41,502 bases of DNA from Actinomycetes bacterium (GTDB lineage Bacteria > Actinomycetota > Thermoleophilia > Solirubrobacterales > Solirubrobacteraceae), in NCBI GenBank assembly GCA_021820105.1, contig JAKAED010000014.1:1-41502 (forward strand), given 5' to 3'. Positions 23,314 to 29,902 of the stretch are shown here, piece after piece. The notes beneath the pieces were generated by a model. That model worked only from the letters and a program-made list of their open reading frames with translations. It searched no databases and was not told where the DNA came from. The translations under genes were made by a program, and so were the position numbers. Positions within the stretch are counted from its first letter, which is position 1. Every line of letters begins with the position of its first letter.

Positions 23314-24426
23314 ATGTCAGCAACCGCCTCGGCCTCGAGCTTCCGGGATCAGTTTCCGGTGCTTTCGCGAATGGCCTATCTGAATGCCGGTACAGAGGGA
23401 CCGATGCCGCAGGCAGCGGAGGATGCGGTTCGTGCCCGCGTGCACGCTGACCTGACTGAGGGGCGGATCGGTCCCGCCTACTTTGAGGCTCTGATGGAGC
23501 TGGCGCGACGCGCTCGCGCGAGCTACGCGGCGGTGCTCGGCGCCGAGCCGGGAGAGGTGGCGTTGACCAGCTCGACCACCTATGGCATCAACACGGTTCT
23601 CGGTGGGCTCGCGTTTGCGCGGGGCGATGAGATTCTGACCAGCGACCAGGAGCACCCTGGCGTGTTGGCTCCGCTGCGCCGGCTGCAACTCGCCTCCGGC
23701 GTGCATGTGCGACTGGTGCCGTTCGCAGAGTTGCCCGGTGAGGTGGGCTCGCAGACTCGCATGGTGGTCTGCTCCCATGTCTCCTGGGTGGGCGGCGAGG
23801 TGATGGACGTTGCGGCGCTGCGCGCAACCGGTGTGCAGGTCCTGCTCGATGGCGCGCAGGCACTCGGTGCGATTCCGCTGGACGTGCATGAGCTGGACGT
23901 CGACTTCTATGCGGGGTCTGGTCAGAAGTGGCTGTGCGGCCCGGAGGGCAGCGGCGCTCTGTACGTGCGGCCTGATCGGTTGGAGGACCTTGAGCCCCCG
24001 TTCCCCGCCTACGGAACCGTTGCTGATCATGAGGATCCGCTGCATTCGCCGCTTGCTCCGGACGCGGGACGTCTCGACGACGGTTTCCCGAGCGCCCTGC
24101 GCAGCACCTGGGCGCTGGCGTCGATGGGGGTGCTCGCCGCTGCCGGCTGGGCTTGGGTGCATGAGCGCGCGGCGACCGGTGCCGAGCTGCTGGCCGAACT
24201 GCTGCGCTCCCGCGGGCTTGAGGTGGCGCCTCGCGGCCGCTCCACGCTTGTCTCCTGGCGGGCGGCCGACGCGGAAGCTGAGGTGGCTCGGCTCGCCGGT
24301 CAGGGGCTTATCGTGCGCAGCATCCCGGCCTCGGGCCTTGTTCGCGCGTCGGTTGGCGCGTGGACCAGTGAGGACGAGATTCACCGGCTCGCCTCCGCGG
24401 CTGGTACCGGCTCCGTTATCCGCTGA
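23314..24426 (+). CDS. Class V aminotransferase family protein (PLP-dependent)
   Basis: The 370-residue fold-type I PLP enzyme has AYLNAGTEGPMP, VALTSSTTYGINTVLGGL, ILTSDQEHPGVLAPLRRL, VVCSHVSWVGGEVMDV, VLLDGAQALGAIPLDV and GSGQKWLCGPEGSGALYV. The Asp of LLDGAQ and the Lys of SGQKWL are the cofactor contacts. The layout is that of isopenicillin N epimerase, cysteine desulfurase or kynureninase relatives. The expected active-site cysteine loop of SufS-type desulfurases is not evident, so desulfurase activity is doubtful. It is divergent from marR and may share its operator. The substrate is unknown. Confidence 0.82.
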   Translation: MSATASASSFRDQFPVLSRMAYLNAGTEGPMPQAAEDAVRARVHADLTEGRIGPAYFEALMELARRARASYAAVLGAEPGEVALTSSTTYGINTVLGGLAFARGDEILTSDQEHPGVLAPLRRLQLASGVHVRLVPFAELPGEVGSQTRMVVCSHVSWVGGEVMDVAALRATGVQVLLDGAQALGAIPLDVHELDVDFYAGSGQKWLCGPEGSGALYVRPDRLEDLEPPFPAYGTVADHEDPLHSPLAPDAGRLDDGFPSALRSTWALASMGVLAAAGWAWVHERAATGAELLAELLRSRGLEVAPRGRSTLVSWRAADAEAEVARLAGQGLIVRSIPASGLVRASVGAWTSEDEIHRLASAAGTGSVIR

Positions 24427-24482
24427 GCTCGGTGGGCGTCTCCGGGGGAAGGCGTTCCTGATCTAAATCGCATGTAAACGTT

Positions 24483-24503
24483 CCCCTAATCGTCGCCTCC
24501 CAC
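24483..24503 (+). promoter_or_regulatory. Repeated intergenic motif, copy 2
   Basis: CCCCTAATCGT, three variable bases, CTCCCAC, matching the motif at 15386-15406 at all 18 fixed positions. It lies 78 bases upstream of the small membrane peptide gene on the plus strand. Orientation relative to the gene differs from copy 1. Confidence 0.4.
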
Positions 24504-24580
24504 TTCAGTCCTAATGTCTATGGATGAGGTGGAACCGCTCTTCGGATGCGGGTTCCAGAGGTGAATGAGGAGCGTGTCGG

Positions 24581-24685
24581 ATGCGGTTTCGTGGCATTCA
24601 GCCTGAGCGTGCATGGCAGATCGCCTTCTGGGTGATCCTGCTGCTGACGGTGGCGGCTTCAGCGGCGCATGCGCTGATTGGGTGA
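24581..24685 (+). CDS. 34-residue single-pass membrane peptide
   Basis: The reading frame from the ATG to the TGA encodes a short basic and polar start (RFRGIQPERAWQ), one hydrophobic helix (IAFWVILLLTVAASAAHAL) and the end IG. AGGAG lies 8 bases before the ATG. The composition (one membrane segment with positive residues at the N-terminal side) is what a real small membrane protein shows and is unusual for a random frame. It stands alone between the aminotransferase and the secreted protein. No family is recognised. Confidence 0.5.
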   Translation: MRFRGIQPERAWQIAFWVILLLTVAASAAHALIG

Positions 24686-24758
24686 CCGCACCGTTTCATC
24701 GTCTCGTGGCCCCTCTGCGCGGCCGTCGTCAGCCTGATGCCTGCTCAGACGCGCGGAC

Positions 24759-24788
24759 TTGACTGCAGCTCCAGGCACCGTTTATGGT
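24759..24788 (+). promoter_or_regulatory. Promoter of the small secreted protein
   Basis: -35 TTGACT (24759-24764), an 18-base spacer and -10 TATGGT (24783-24788). The -10 ends 6 bases before the ATG at 24795, so the mRNA is probably leaderless. It argues against using the in-frame TTG at 24759 as the start. Confidence 0.6.
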
Positions 24789-24794
24789 GATTTT

Positions 24795-25157
24795 ATGAAG
24801 AGCACAATGGTCCGACGGTTCGCGCTCCATGCCTCAGCCAGACGCGCCGTGCCACGTATCGCCATCTTCGCAGCCCTCGTTCTGACGCTGGCCGTGAATG
24901 CGGGCGGCGCGGCTGCCGCACGCTACAGGTTGACGGTGTCGCCGACACACATCAAACGCGGCGGTCTCGTCACCATCTACACGACGCCACGGCTGCCATG
25001 CAGCCTGCAGCTCACGATCGCCGGCCGGCACTTTGGCCATGGCATGCGCTACGGCTGGATCCAGATCAGAATGCCCAGGCGAGACGCGGCCGGTCGTGTT
25101 CTGGTCCGGGTGAGCTGCTCAAAGCAGGTAACCCGGAGCTCCTTCACGATCCGCTGA
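24795..25157 (+). CDS. Small secreted protein of unknown function
   Basis: This 120-residue protein has an N-terminal basic region and a hydrophobic stretch (IAIFAALVLTLAVNAGGAAAA), with likely cleavage after the Ala run. The mature part of about 75 residues is basic and reads YRLTVSPTHIKRGGLVTIYTT, LPCSLQLTIAGRHFGHGM and VLVRVSCSKQVTRSSFTI. Its beta-strand spacing suggests a small Ig-like fold, with two cysteines that could pair. The promoter spacing sets the start at 24795. I do not recognise the family. Confidence 0.62.
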   Translation: MKSTMVRRFALHASARRAVPRIAIFAALVLTLAVNAGGAAAARYRLTVSPTHIKRGGLVTIYTTPRLPCSLQLTIAGRHFGHGMRYGWIQIRMPRRDAAGRVLVRVSCSKQVTRSSFTIR

Positions 25158-25178
25158 GCGCCGGTAGCACACGACCTG

Positions 25179-26420
25179 CTATCGGGATCGGGCCCGCCTG
25201 GTGAGGACCAGCTCTCCGCCGTGGACGGGAACCACCGCGGTCCCACGGAGCCTCGCCTGCTCCAGCGCCGGTCGTGCAGGTTTGATCACGAACCGTTGCA
25301 GCACCTGCCTGAGCACGACCTTCAGCTCGGTCAACGCCAGTGGCGCGCCGAGGCAGCGTCGCGCGCCGCCGCCGAACGGAATCCACCCATCCGGATCGGG
25401 GCGCCGCCCAAGCATCCTGGCTGGATCGAATCGCTGCGGGTTCTGGATGCGGGCGTGGCCGACCAGTGCTGGGCAGATCATCAGCAGGGCCCCCGGTGGA
25501 ACCACCTCACCCCCAAGTTCGACGGGTTCTCTCGGCTGTCGCACGATGTCTATCAGCGGTGGGTGAAGCCGCAGCGTCTCGTGGACCACGGCATCAAGCC
25601 AGGCTTCGTCGAGCTGGCCCGATTGGTCAAGCATCGCCCGCACCGACAGCGGGTCGCGCGCGAGCTCGAGCAGCGCCCACGCGATGGCTGTGGCGGTTGT
25701 GTCCTGTCCGGCGAGCAAGAGCGCGAGCAGCTCGTCGCTGCTGATTGGCGGCACTCTGTCCGCAGCGAGTCTGGCGAGGTGAGCGGCGAACCGCTCGCGC
25801 CCTCGTGCCGACGCGGCCTGCGGGCTTGCCGGCCCGAGCATCCGCAGCGCACTGGACCCGGAGAGCATTCCATATGGTTTCAAAGCTGCATCGAGGCCCC
25901 GCTCCAGCAGACCGAACTCGGCGCCATCGATCTCTCCGATGATCACGGCCGTTGCGATCCGCAACGTCAGGCGGCGGAGTCTGGGGAGCACGGGGAATGG
26001 CAGTTCTGGGGACCACGTATCCAGCTCTTGGCTGACGATTGAGTCGATCGTTCCTACGGTCGCCTGCAACCGTCCATGGCCGAGGAGCGGTGACAGCTCG
26101 CGTCGACGGCGCAGGTGCGGAGGGCCGTCCAGTGTCAGCAGCGTGTTCTCCGGCAGGAGTGGGAGGATCCGGCTGTTCGCAGCCCCCGCTGCGTATTGCT
26201 CTAGCGGGGCGTGAAGTATCTCCCGCGCCAGCTCGCGCGAGGCGATGACACGCAGCCGGCCTGCCACGAGACTCCGAGCCGGGAACATGTCGGCCCGCCT
26301 GGCGTGATGCCGAAGCTGCGCCAGGGGGTCGCGCTCGAATCTCAGCGACGCGCGCAGGGTGTCCCATCCCGGGCCGGCGCCCGGCGCTCGCTGCTGATGT
26401 TTCGCGGAGCAGGGAGGCAT
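25179..26420 (-). CDS. Cytochrome P450
   Basis: The 413-residue haem monooxygenase carries the three hallmark regions: I-helix AGQDTTATAIAW near residue 225, ExxR motif ETLRLHPP near 275 and the haem-ligand loop FGGGARRCLGAPLA near 350, with the axial cysteine. The N-terminus has no membrane anchor, so it is soluble as in most bacterial P450s. The frame stays open upstream to 26864, but the ATG at 26420 gives the usual length. No ribosome binding site is seen there, so the start is not certain. It is divergent from the phosphatidyltransferase gene. No dedicated ferredoxin is adjacent. The substrate is unknown. Confidence 0.92.
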   Translation of the reverse strand: MPPCSAKHQQRAPGAGPGWDTLRASLRFERDPLAQLRHHARRADMFPARSLVAGRLRVIASRELAREILHAPLEQYAAGAANSRILPLLPENTLLTLDGPPHLRRRRELSPLLGHGRLQATVGTIDSIVSQELDTWSPELPFPVLPRLRRLTLRIATAVIIGEIDGAEFGLLERGLDAALKPYGMLSGSSALRMLGPASPQAASARGRERFAAHLARLAADRVPPISSDELLALLLAGQDTTATAIAWALLELARDPLSVRAMLDQSGQLDEAWLDAVVHETLRLHPPLIDIVRQPREPVELGGEVVPPGALLMICPALVGHARIQNPQRFDPARMLGRRPDPDGWIPFGGGARRCLGAPLALTELKVVLRQVLQRFVIKPARPALEQARLRGTAVVPVHGGELVLTRRARSR

Positions 26421-26567
26421 CGTCGGTTTTGACTGATCTGCGGTCTCGGGCGATTCACCGATCTGGCAATCTCCCCACTCGTTGCGCGCGATCGTGATCT
26501 TGAACCGTCTGATGAGCATCGAGCCGGGCTTTTCGTTTCGCGCACCGGAGTTGGGTGCGGCGCCGCA

Positions 26568-27413
26568 ATGACGCTGCCGCGGACTGAGGGCGAGCGGTGG
26601 GCCGCGGAGGCGCTCACCACCCTGCGGGAGGCGGGGTTCGCCCCGGCCGCGGTGGCGACCTTTCTGGGCGCATCCCTCCAGCGCGCCCACGACACGCGTG
26701 CGGCGCAACCAGAGCTGCGCAGACAGTCTCGCAAATGGATCGTCGCGATCCTGCTCGGGACACTCGTGGTCAGAGAGGCAGCTGTCGGCCGGGGTGCGCC
26801 GGCGCCGAGCCGCACCGCGGCCATTGGCTGGGGGTGCGCGCTGGCGCTGATGCTCGACTGGCACCTGGGGATGGTGGAGGGTCTTGACGGTGAGTCACGC
26901 GGAGCACTCATCGGCGCGGATGCGCTCACATTGACGCGTGCGGCGCTGGCGCCGATGGTCGCCGCTGCGCCCCCGCATGTCACCTGGTTTTCAGCACTGC
27001 TGCTTGTGGCTGCCCTCACCGACCTCCTGGACGGACAGCTTGCCCGCCGGTCACAGCCGAGCCGTTTCGGTCGCGACTTTGATTCTCTGGCGGACAGCGC
27101 CTTCCGCATGGCGGCCATCCGCGGTGCGCATCGCGAACGCTGGATCGACAAGAGCGCCTACCGAGCGTTCATCGGTCGGCAGGCGCTCCTTGCTGCCCTT
27201 GCGACCACGCACTGGTTCGGTCGCTCGCAGAGACCACCTGAACCCTCGCCGGTCACGCGCTGGCACGTTCCGCTGATGCTTGGAGGACTTGCCGTCGCTG
27301 CCCGCGGCCGCCAGCGGATCGGAACCCGCGTGCTCAATGCCGCTGCGCTGCTGGGGAGTATCGATCAGGTCTGGTCTGTGGCCGGCTTCCGCAGGCCCCG
27401 CGGCCCTGGCTGA
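26568..27413 (+). CDS. CDP-alcohol phosphatidyltransferase family protein
   Basis: The 281-residue membrane protein contains the CDP-alcohol phosphotransferase signature: ALTDLLDGQLARRSQPSRFG followed by RDFDSLAD, that is D-x2-D-G-x2-A-R, seven residues (usually eight), G-x3-D-x3-D. The aspartates coordinate the metal and displace CMP. Several hydrophobic segments flank it (AAIGWGCALALML, TWFSALLLVAAL, VPLMLGGLAVAA). An N-terminal region of about 110 residues before the core is longer than in the basic family and has no match I recognise. The lipid product is unknown. It is divergent from the P450 gene. Confidence 0.78.
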   Translation: MTLPRTEGERWAAEALTTLREAGFAPAAVATFLGASLQRAHDTRAAQPELRRQSRKWIVAILLGTLVVREAAVGRGAPAPSRTAAIGWGCALALMLDWHLGMVEGLDGESRGALIGADALTLTRAALAPMVAAAPPHVTWFSALLLVAALTDLLDGQLARRSQPSRFGRDFDSLADSAFRMAAIRGAHRERWIDKSAYRAFIGRQALLAALATTHWFGRSQRPPEPSPVTRWHVPLMLGGLAVAARGRQRIGTRVLNAAALLGSIDQVWSVAGFRRPRGPG

Positions 27414-27415
27414 CG

Positions 27416-27438
27416 CGCGCGGTTGCTGACTCCGCGCG
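27416..27438. terminator. GC-rich hairpin between convergent genes
   Basis: CGCGCGG, nine loop bases, CCGCGCG, just after the phosphatidyltransferase stop and before the end of the epimerase gene. There is no T run, so a terminator role is only possible. Confidence 0.3.
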
Positions 27439-27488
27439 TGCTGAGCTGTGGGTGCCTGGACGCTCGGCCTCAAGCAGGCTGCGCCGGC

Positions 27489-28466
27489 TCAGCGGACCGT
27501 GTAGATCCCGTGCGACGTTGGGTGATAGCCCTTTTGGCCGACTAGTCGCGCCAACTCGGAGCGCGGGTCCTGTCCGGCGGCGAGCCGATCCAGCGCGTGG
27601 CCGAAGGTGAACCGTGGCGTCCAGCCGAGATCTCTGCGTGCCGCGTCGTTTACATAAACGCGGCCGATTCCGTCCAGCATGCGCCAGTCGCGCTTCGCGT
27701 AGATCTCTCGAAAGTTGGGGTGGTAGCGGGCCAGGACGGATGGCAGGTCACCTCGCAGCGCAGCAACATCACCCTCCACAAACGGGGTGGTGGCCGAGAT
27801 GATGTATTTGCCGAACCCGATGGCAGGTGCGCGATCGATCGCCAGACGGCAGGCGTCGACAAGATCAGCGAGATCCACGCGCCGGTACAGCAGCTCATTG
27901 ACCTTGAGGTTGAGGCTGTTGTAGCTGTTGCGCCGATCCGCCTCATCATCGTCCTCAGGAAAGAAGCGTGAGGCACGCAACACCACCACCGGCATGCCCT
28001 GGTCGCGAGCGATCAGCTCGCACAGATCCTCAGCGCCGATCTTGGTGACACCGTAGATGTTGCGCGGTACCGGCACCACCTGCTCAGTCACCCAGGCGGC
28101 GGGCTGGTCGGGTCCGGGCCGCAGTGCGCGGCCAAAGGCCGAAGTGGAGGAGAGGAACACAAAGCGCGACACTCCAGCCGCGACAGCCTCCTCCAGCGTC
28201 ACAAGCGTGCCTGTCAGATTGACGTCGATGAAGTCCTGGCGTGTGTGGGAGGAGACATGTGGCTTGTGGAGCGTCGCCGAATGCACCACCGCGTCGACCC
28301 CCGACAATGCCGCCCGCATCGCTTCACGGTCGGTGATGGATGCCACCAGATCCGTCGTCGGGCTGGCGAGAACATCCAGCCCGGTGACACTGTGGCCGTC
28401 GTGGCGCAGTTCCCGCACAAGGGCATCACCCAGATGACCGGCACTTCCAGTGACCAGAATGCGCAC
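27489..28466 (-). CDS. NAD-dependent epimerase/dehydratase (extended SDR)
   Basis: The 325-residue Rossmann enzyme begins VRILVTGSAGHLGDALVREL (TGxxGxxG nucleotide motif). It continues with GVDAVVHSATLHKPHV, FVFLSSTSAFG and the catalytic YGVTKIGAE (YxxxK), with the Ser in LSSTS. This layout is shared by GalE and related sugar or substrate epimerases. I chose the GTG at 28466 because it sits 7 bases after TAGCCT and lacks a Shine-Dalgarno sequence, which fits a leaderless mRNA; the frame opens earlier at 28490. The substrate is unknown. Confidence 0.85.
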   Translation of the reverse strand: MRILVTGSAGHLGDALVRELRHDGHSVTGLDVLASPTTDLVASITDREAMRAALSGVDAVVHSATLHKPHVSSHTRQDFIDVNLTGTLVTLEEAVAAGVSRFVFLSSTSAFGRALRPGPDQPAAWVTEQVVPVPRNIYGVTKIGAEDLCELIARDQGMPVVVLRASRFFPEDDDEADRRNSYNSLNLKVNELLYRRVDLADLVDACRLAIDRAPAIGFGKYIISATTPFVEGDVAALRGDLPSVLARYHPNFREIYAKRDWRMLDGIGRVYVNDAARRDLGWTPRFTFGHALDRLAAGQDPRSELARLVGQKGYHPTSHGIYTVR

Positions 28467-28473
28467 CGACGAG

Positions 28474-28479
28474 AGGCTA
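28474..28479 (-). promoter_or_regulatory. -10 box for a leaderless mRNA (epimerase gene)
   Basis: TAGCCT on the minus strand ends 7 bases before the GTG at 28466. It is the same hexamer as at 17560-17565. Confidence 0.45.
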
Positions 28480-28556
28480 CCGGCTTGCACCGGAGGGCTT
28501 CCGTCGCCTGGTCACCGATCACCTAGCGGTCTGTGTGTCGATGCCAAGGCGAGGCC

Positions 28557-28585
28557 TTGTTGAGCGCCTGCAGCAGCGGTAGGGT
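28557..28585 (+). promoter_or_regulatory. Candidate promoter of the SnoaL-ABM-zinc ribbon gene
   Basis: TTGTTG (28557-28562), a 17-base spacer, TAGGGT (28580-28585). It lies 51 bases before the ATG at 28637, which has AAGGAG 7 bases upstream. Confidence 0.4.
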
Positions 28586-28636
28586 GCGCAACGGACGGCT
28601 GCTGAGCCGCGTGGATCGGACAACAAGGAGACGGCG

Positions 28637-29503
28637 ATGGACCCTCTGGCGGTTGCCGAAAGGTATTTCGATGCCTGGAACGCCCACGACTCCGAAGCAA
28701 TTGCGTCGACGTTCGCGCCTGGCGGGACATATTCCGACCCGCGCGTGAGTGCGCTTGACGGGTTGGCCACCGGAGCGCACGCAGCCTCGCTATGGGAGAG
28801 CTTTCCCGATCTTGCATTTGAGGTCAGCAGCATCGCGTTGACCCACGACGGGAGGGTCAACGCCGAGTGGGTGATGCGCGGCACCAACTCTGGTTCATTC
28901 CAGGGGCTACCGCCGACTGAACGTGAGGTCGCGCTGGCCGGAGCGGACTTCATCACCTTCGCACCGGAGGGCATAGCAACGGTTCAGGGCTATTACGACT
29001 CGGCAGAGGTACCGCGCCAACTCGGCCTTGACGTGATAGTTCAACCGTCGGTGATCGGACCGTTTGCGTTCGGGACGTCGGTGCGGGTGAACACGGGCGG
29101 CATGGCCGTGCCAGGAGCGCTCGCGCTGACGATGCTGGAGGTGCGCTCCGATCGGGAGAAGGAGGACGTCCGCGCACGGACGCGGGCGATCGCAGGCGAC
29201 TTGGCTGGCACCCCGGGCCTGATCTCTATGTTGTTCACCGCCGTCGGGCACCGCATGAACACGCTCAGTGCCTGGGAGAGTCCCGAGGCCGCACGGGCGC
29301 TTTCGCGAAACGCCCATCACCAGGAGGCTGTGCGTTGGGCATTTGGGCCGTCAGGGCCGGGGGTGGGTGCCAGCTTCGCGCTCTTTGTGCGGCAGGACAT
29401 CCATTCTTTGGTTCGGTGTGAGACGTGCAACACAATGAACCTTGACCCGGAAGTGTGTCGCCAATGCGGAGCGGAGTTGCCGACCGCCTCGGGCCTGGTC
29501 TGA
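28637..29503 (+). CDS. SnoaL-like / ABM-like / zinc-ribbon fusion protein
   Basis: The 288-residue protein appears to join three modules. Residues 1-125 are SnoaL/NTF2-like: PLAVAERYFDAWNAHDSEAIASTFAP, YSDPRVSALDG and NAEWVMRGTNSGSFQGLPPT, the polyketide-cyclase or ester-cyclase style. Residues 140-255 (ALALTMLEVRSDREKEDVRA, SMLFTAVGHRMNTLSAWESPE) resemble an ABM-type ferredoxin-like alpha-beta domain. The C-terminus has CETCNTMN and VCRQCGAEL, a small zinc ribbon. AAGGAG precedes the ATG by 7 bases. Enzymatic activity is unknown. The combination is uncommon to me. Confidence 0.7.
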   Translation: MDPLAVAERYFDAWNAHDSEAIASTFAPGGTYSDPRVSALDGLATGAHAASLWESFPDLAFEVSSIALTHDGRVNAEWVMRGTNSGSFQGLPPTEREVALAGADFITFAPEGIATVQGYYDSAEVPRQLGLDVIVQPSVIGPFAFGTSVRVNTGGMAVPGALALTMLEVRSDREKEDVRARTRAIAGDLAGTPGLISMLFTAVGHRMNTLSAWESPEAARALSRNAHHQEAVRWAFGPSGPGVGASFALFVRQDIHSLVRCETCNTMNLDPEVCRQCGAELPTASGLV

Positions 29504-29522
29504 ACACCGCTGTACGACCCCG

Positions 29523-29551
29523 GGCGATCGCTCACCAAGCCGACGATCGCC
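29523..29551. repeat. CGATCG-containing inverted repeat
   Basis: GGCGATCG, 13 bases, CGATCGCC, with a third CGATCG copy at 29561-29566. It lies just after the stop of the SnoaL-type gene. No T run follows, so it could be a weak terminator stem or chance in GC-rich DNA. Confidence 0.3.
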
Positions 29552-29725
29552 AGGTCCGGGCGATCGTCCGCCGCGGGACGAATCCGACAAAGTCGAAGAC
29601 CAGCCGAGAAGTCGTCCGTGCAGGTGCGCTCAGCGGGACGAAACTGGAAACATCGCCGCAGTGCGGCAACGTTGTCGGTTCTGGCTCACCTGTGCGGGCC
29701 GCCACCCGGACTGCAAGAGCCTGCA

Positions 29726-29754
29726 AACAAACGAAAAGCCCGCCGAAGCGGGCT
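29726..29754 (-). terminator. Rho-independent terminator of tRNA-Val
   Basis: On the minus strand the stem AGCCCGC / GCGGGCT with the tetraloop TTCG (29737-29754) is followed by TTTCGTTTG. It lies about 9 bases past the tRNA. Confidence 0.85.
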
Positions 29755-29763
29755 CGTCAGACA

Positions 29764-29836
29764 TGGGCGATACTGGGCTCGAACCAGTGACCTCCACCAT
29801 GTCAAGGTGGCGCTCTCCCAGCTGAGCTAATCGCCC
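29764..29836 (-). tRNA. tRNA-Val (anticodon GAC)
   Basis: On the minus strand the acceptor stem GGGCGAT pairs with ATCGCCC, with discriminator A. The anticodon stem CCACC/GGTGG encloses TTGACAT (GAC). The T arm has GGTTCGAGCCC. CCA is not encoded. Confidence 0.95.
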
Positions 29837-29847
29837 TGGGAGGCGTA

Positions 29848-29853
29848 ACTGTA
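29848..29853 (-). promoter_or_regulatory. Possible -10 box of tRNA-Val
   Basis: TACAGT on the minus strand lies 11 bases upstream of the tRNA-Val 5' end. The -35 is weak. Confidence 0.35.
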
Positions 29854-29887
29854 GCGTGCCGGGGCGGCACGTGAAGCCGCCGGAACG

Positions 29888-29893
29888 TAGGAT
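29888..29893 (+). promoter_or_regulatory. TAGGAT element 9 bases before thrS
   Basis: GTAGGATC precedes the thrS ATG with 9 bases after TAGGAT. The same element and spacing precede pheS (34387-34392). It could be a -10 box with a very short leader or a weak AGGA ribosome binding site. Confidence 0.4.
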
Positions 29894-29902
29894 CTGCGAG
29901 CA

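Noticed and set aside
24759-24794. TTG at 24759 as the start of the small secreted protein
   Set aside because: This TTG is part of a good -35 hexamer; the matching -10 and leaderless spacing point to the ATG at 24795.
29523-29566. Three CGATCG palindromes as a repeat array or CRISPR-like element
   Set aside because: Too few copies, irregular spacing and low complexity. CGATCG is frequent in GC-rich DNA.
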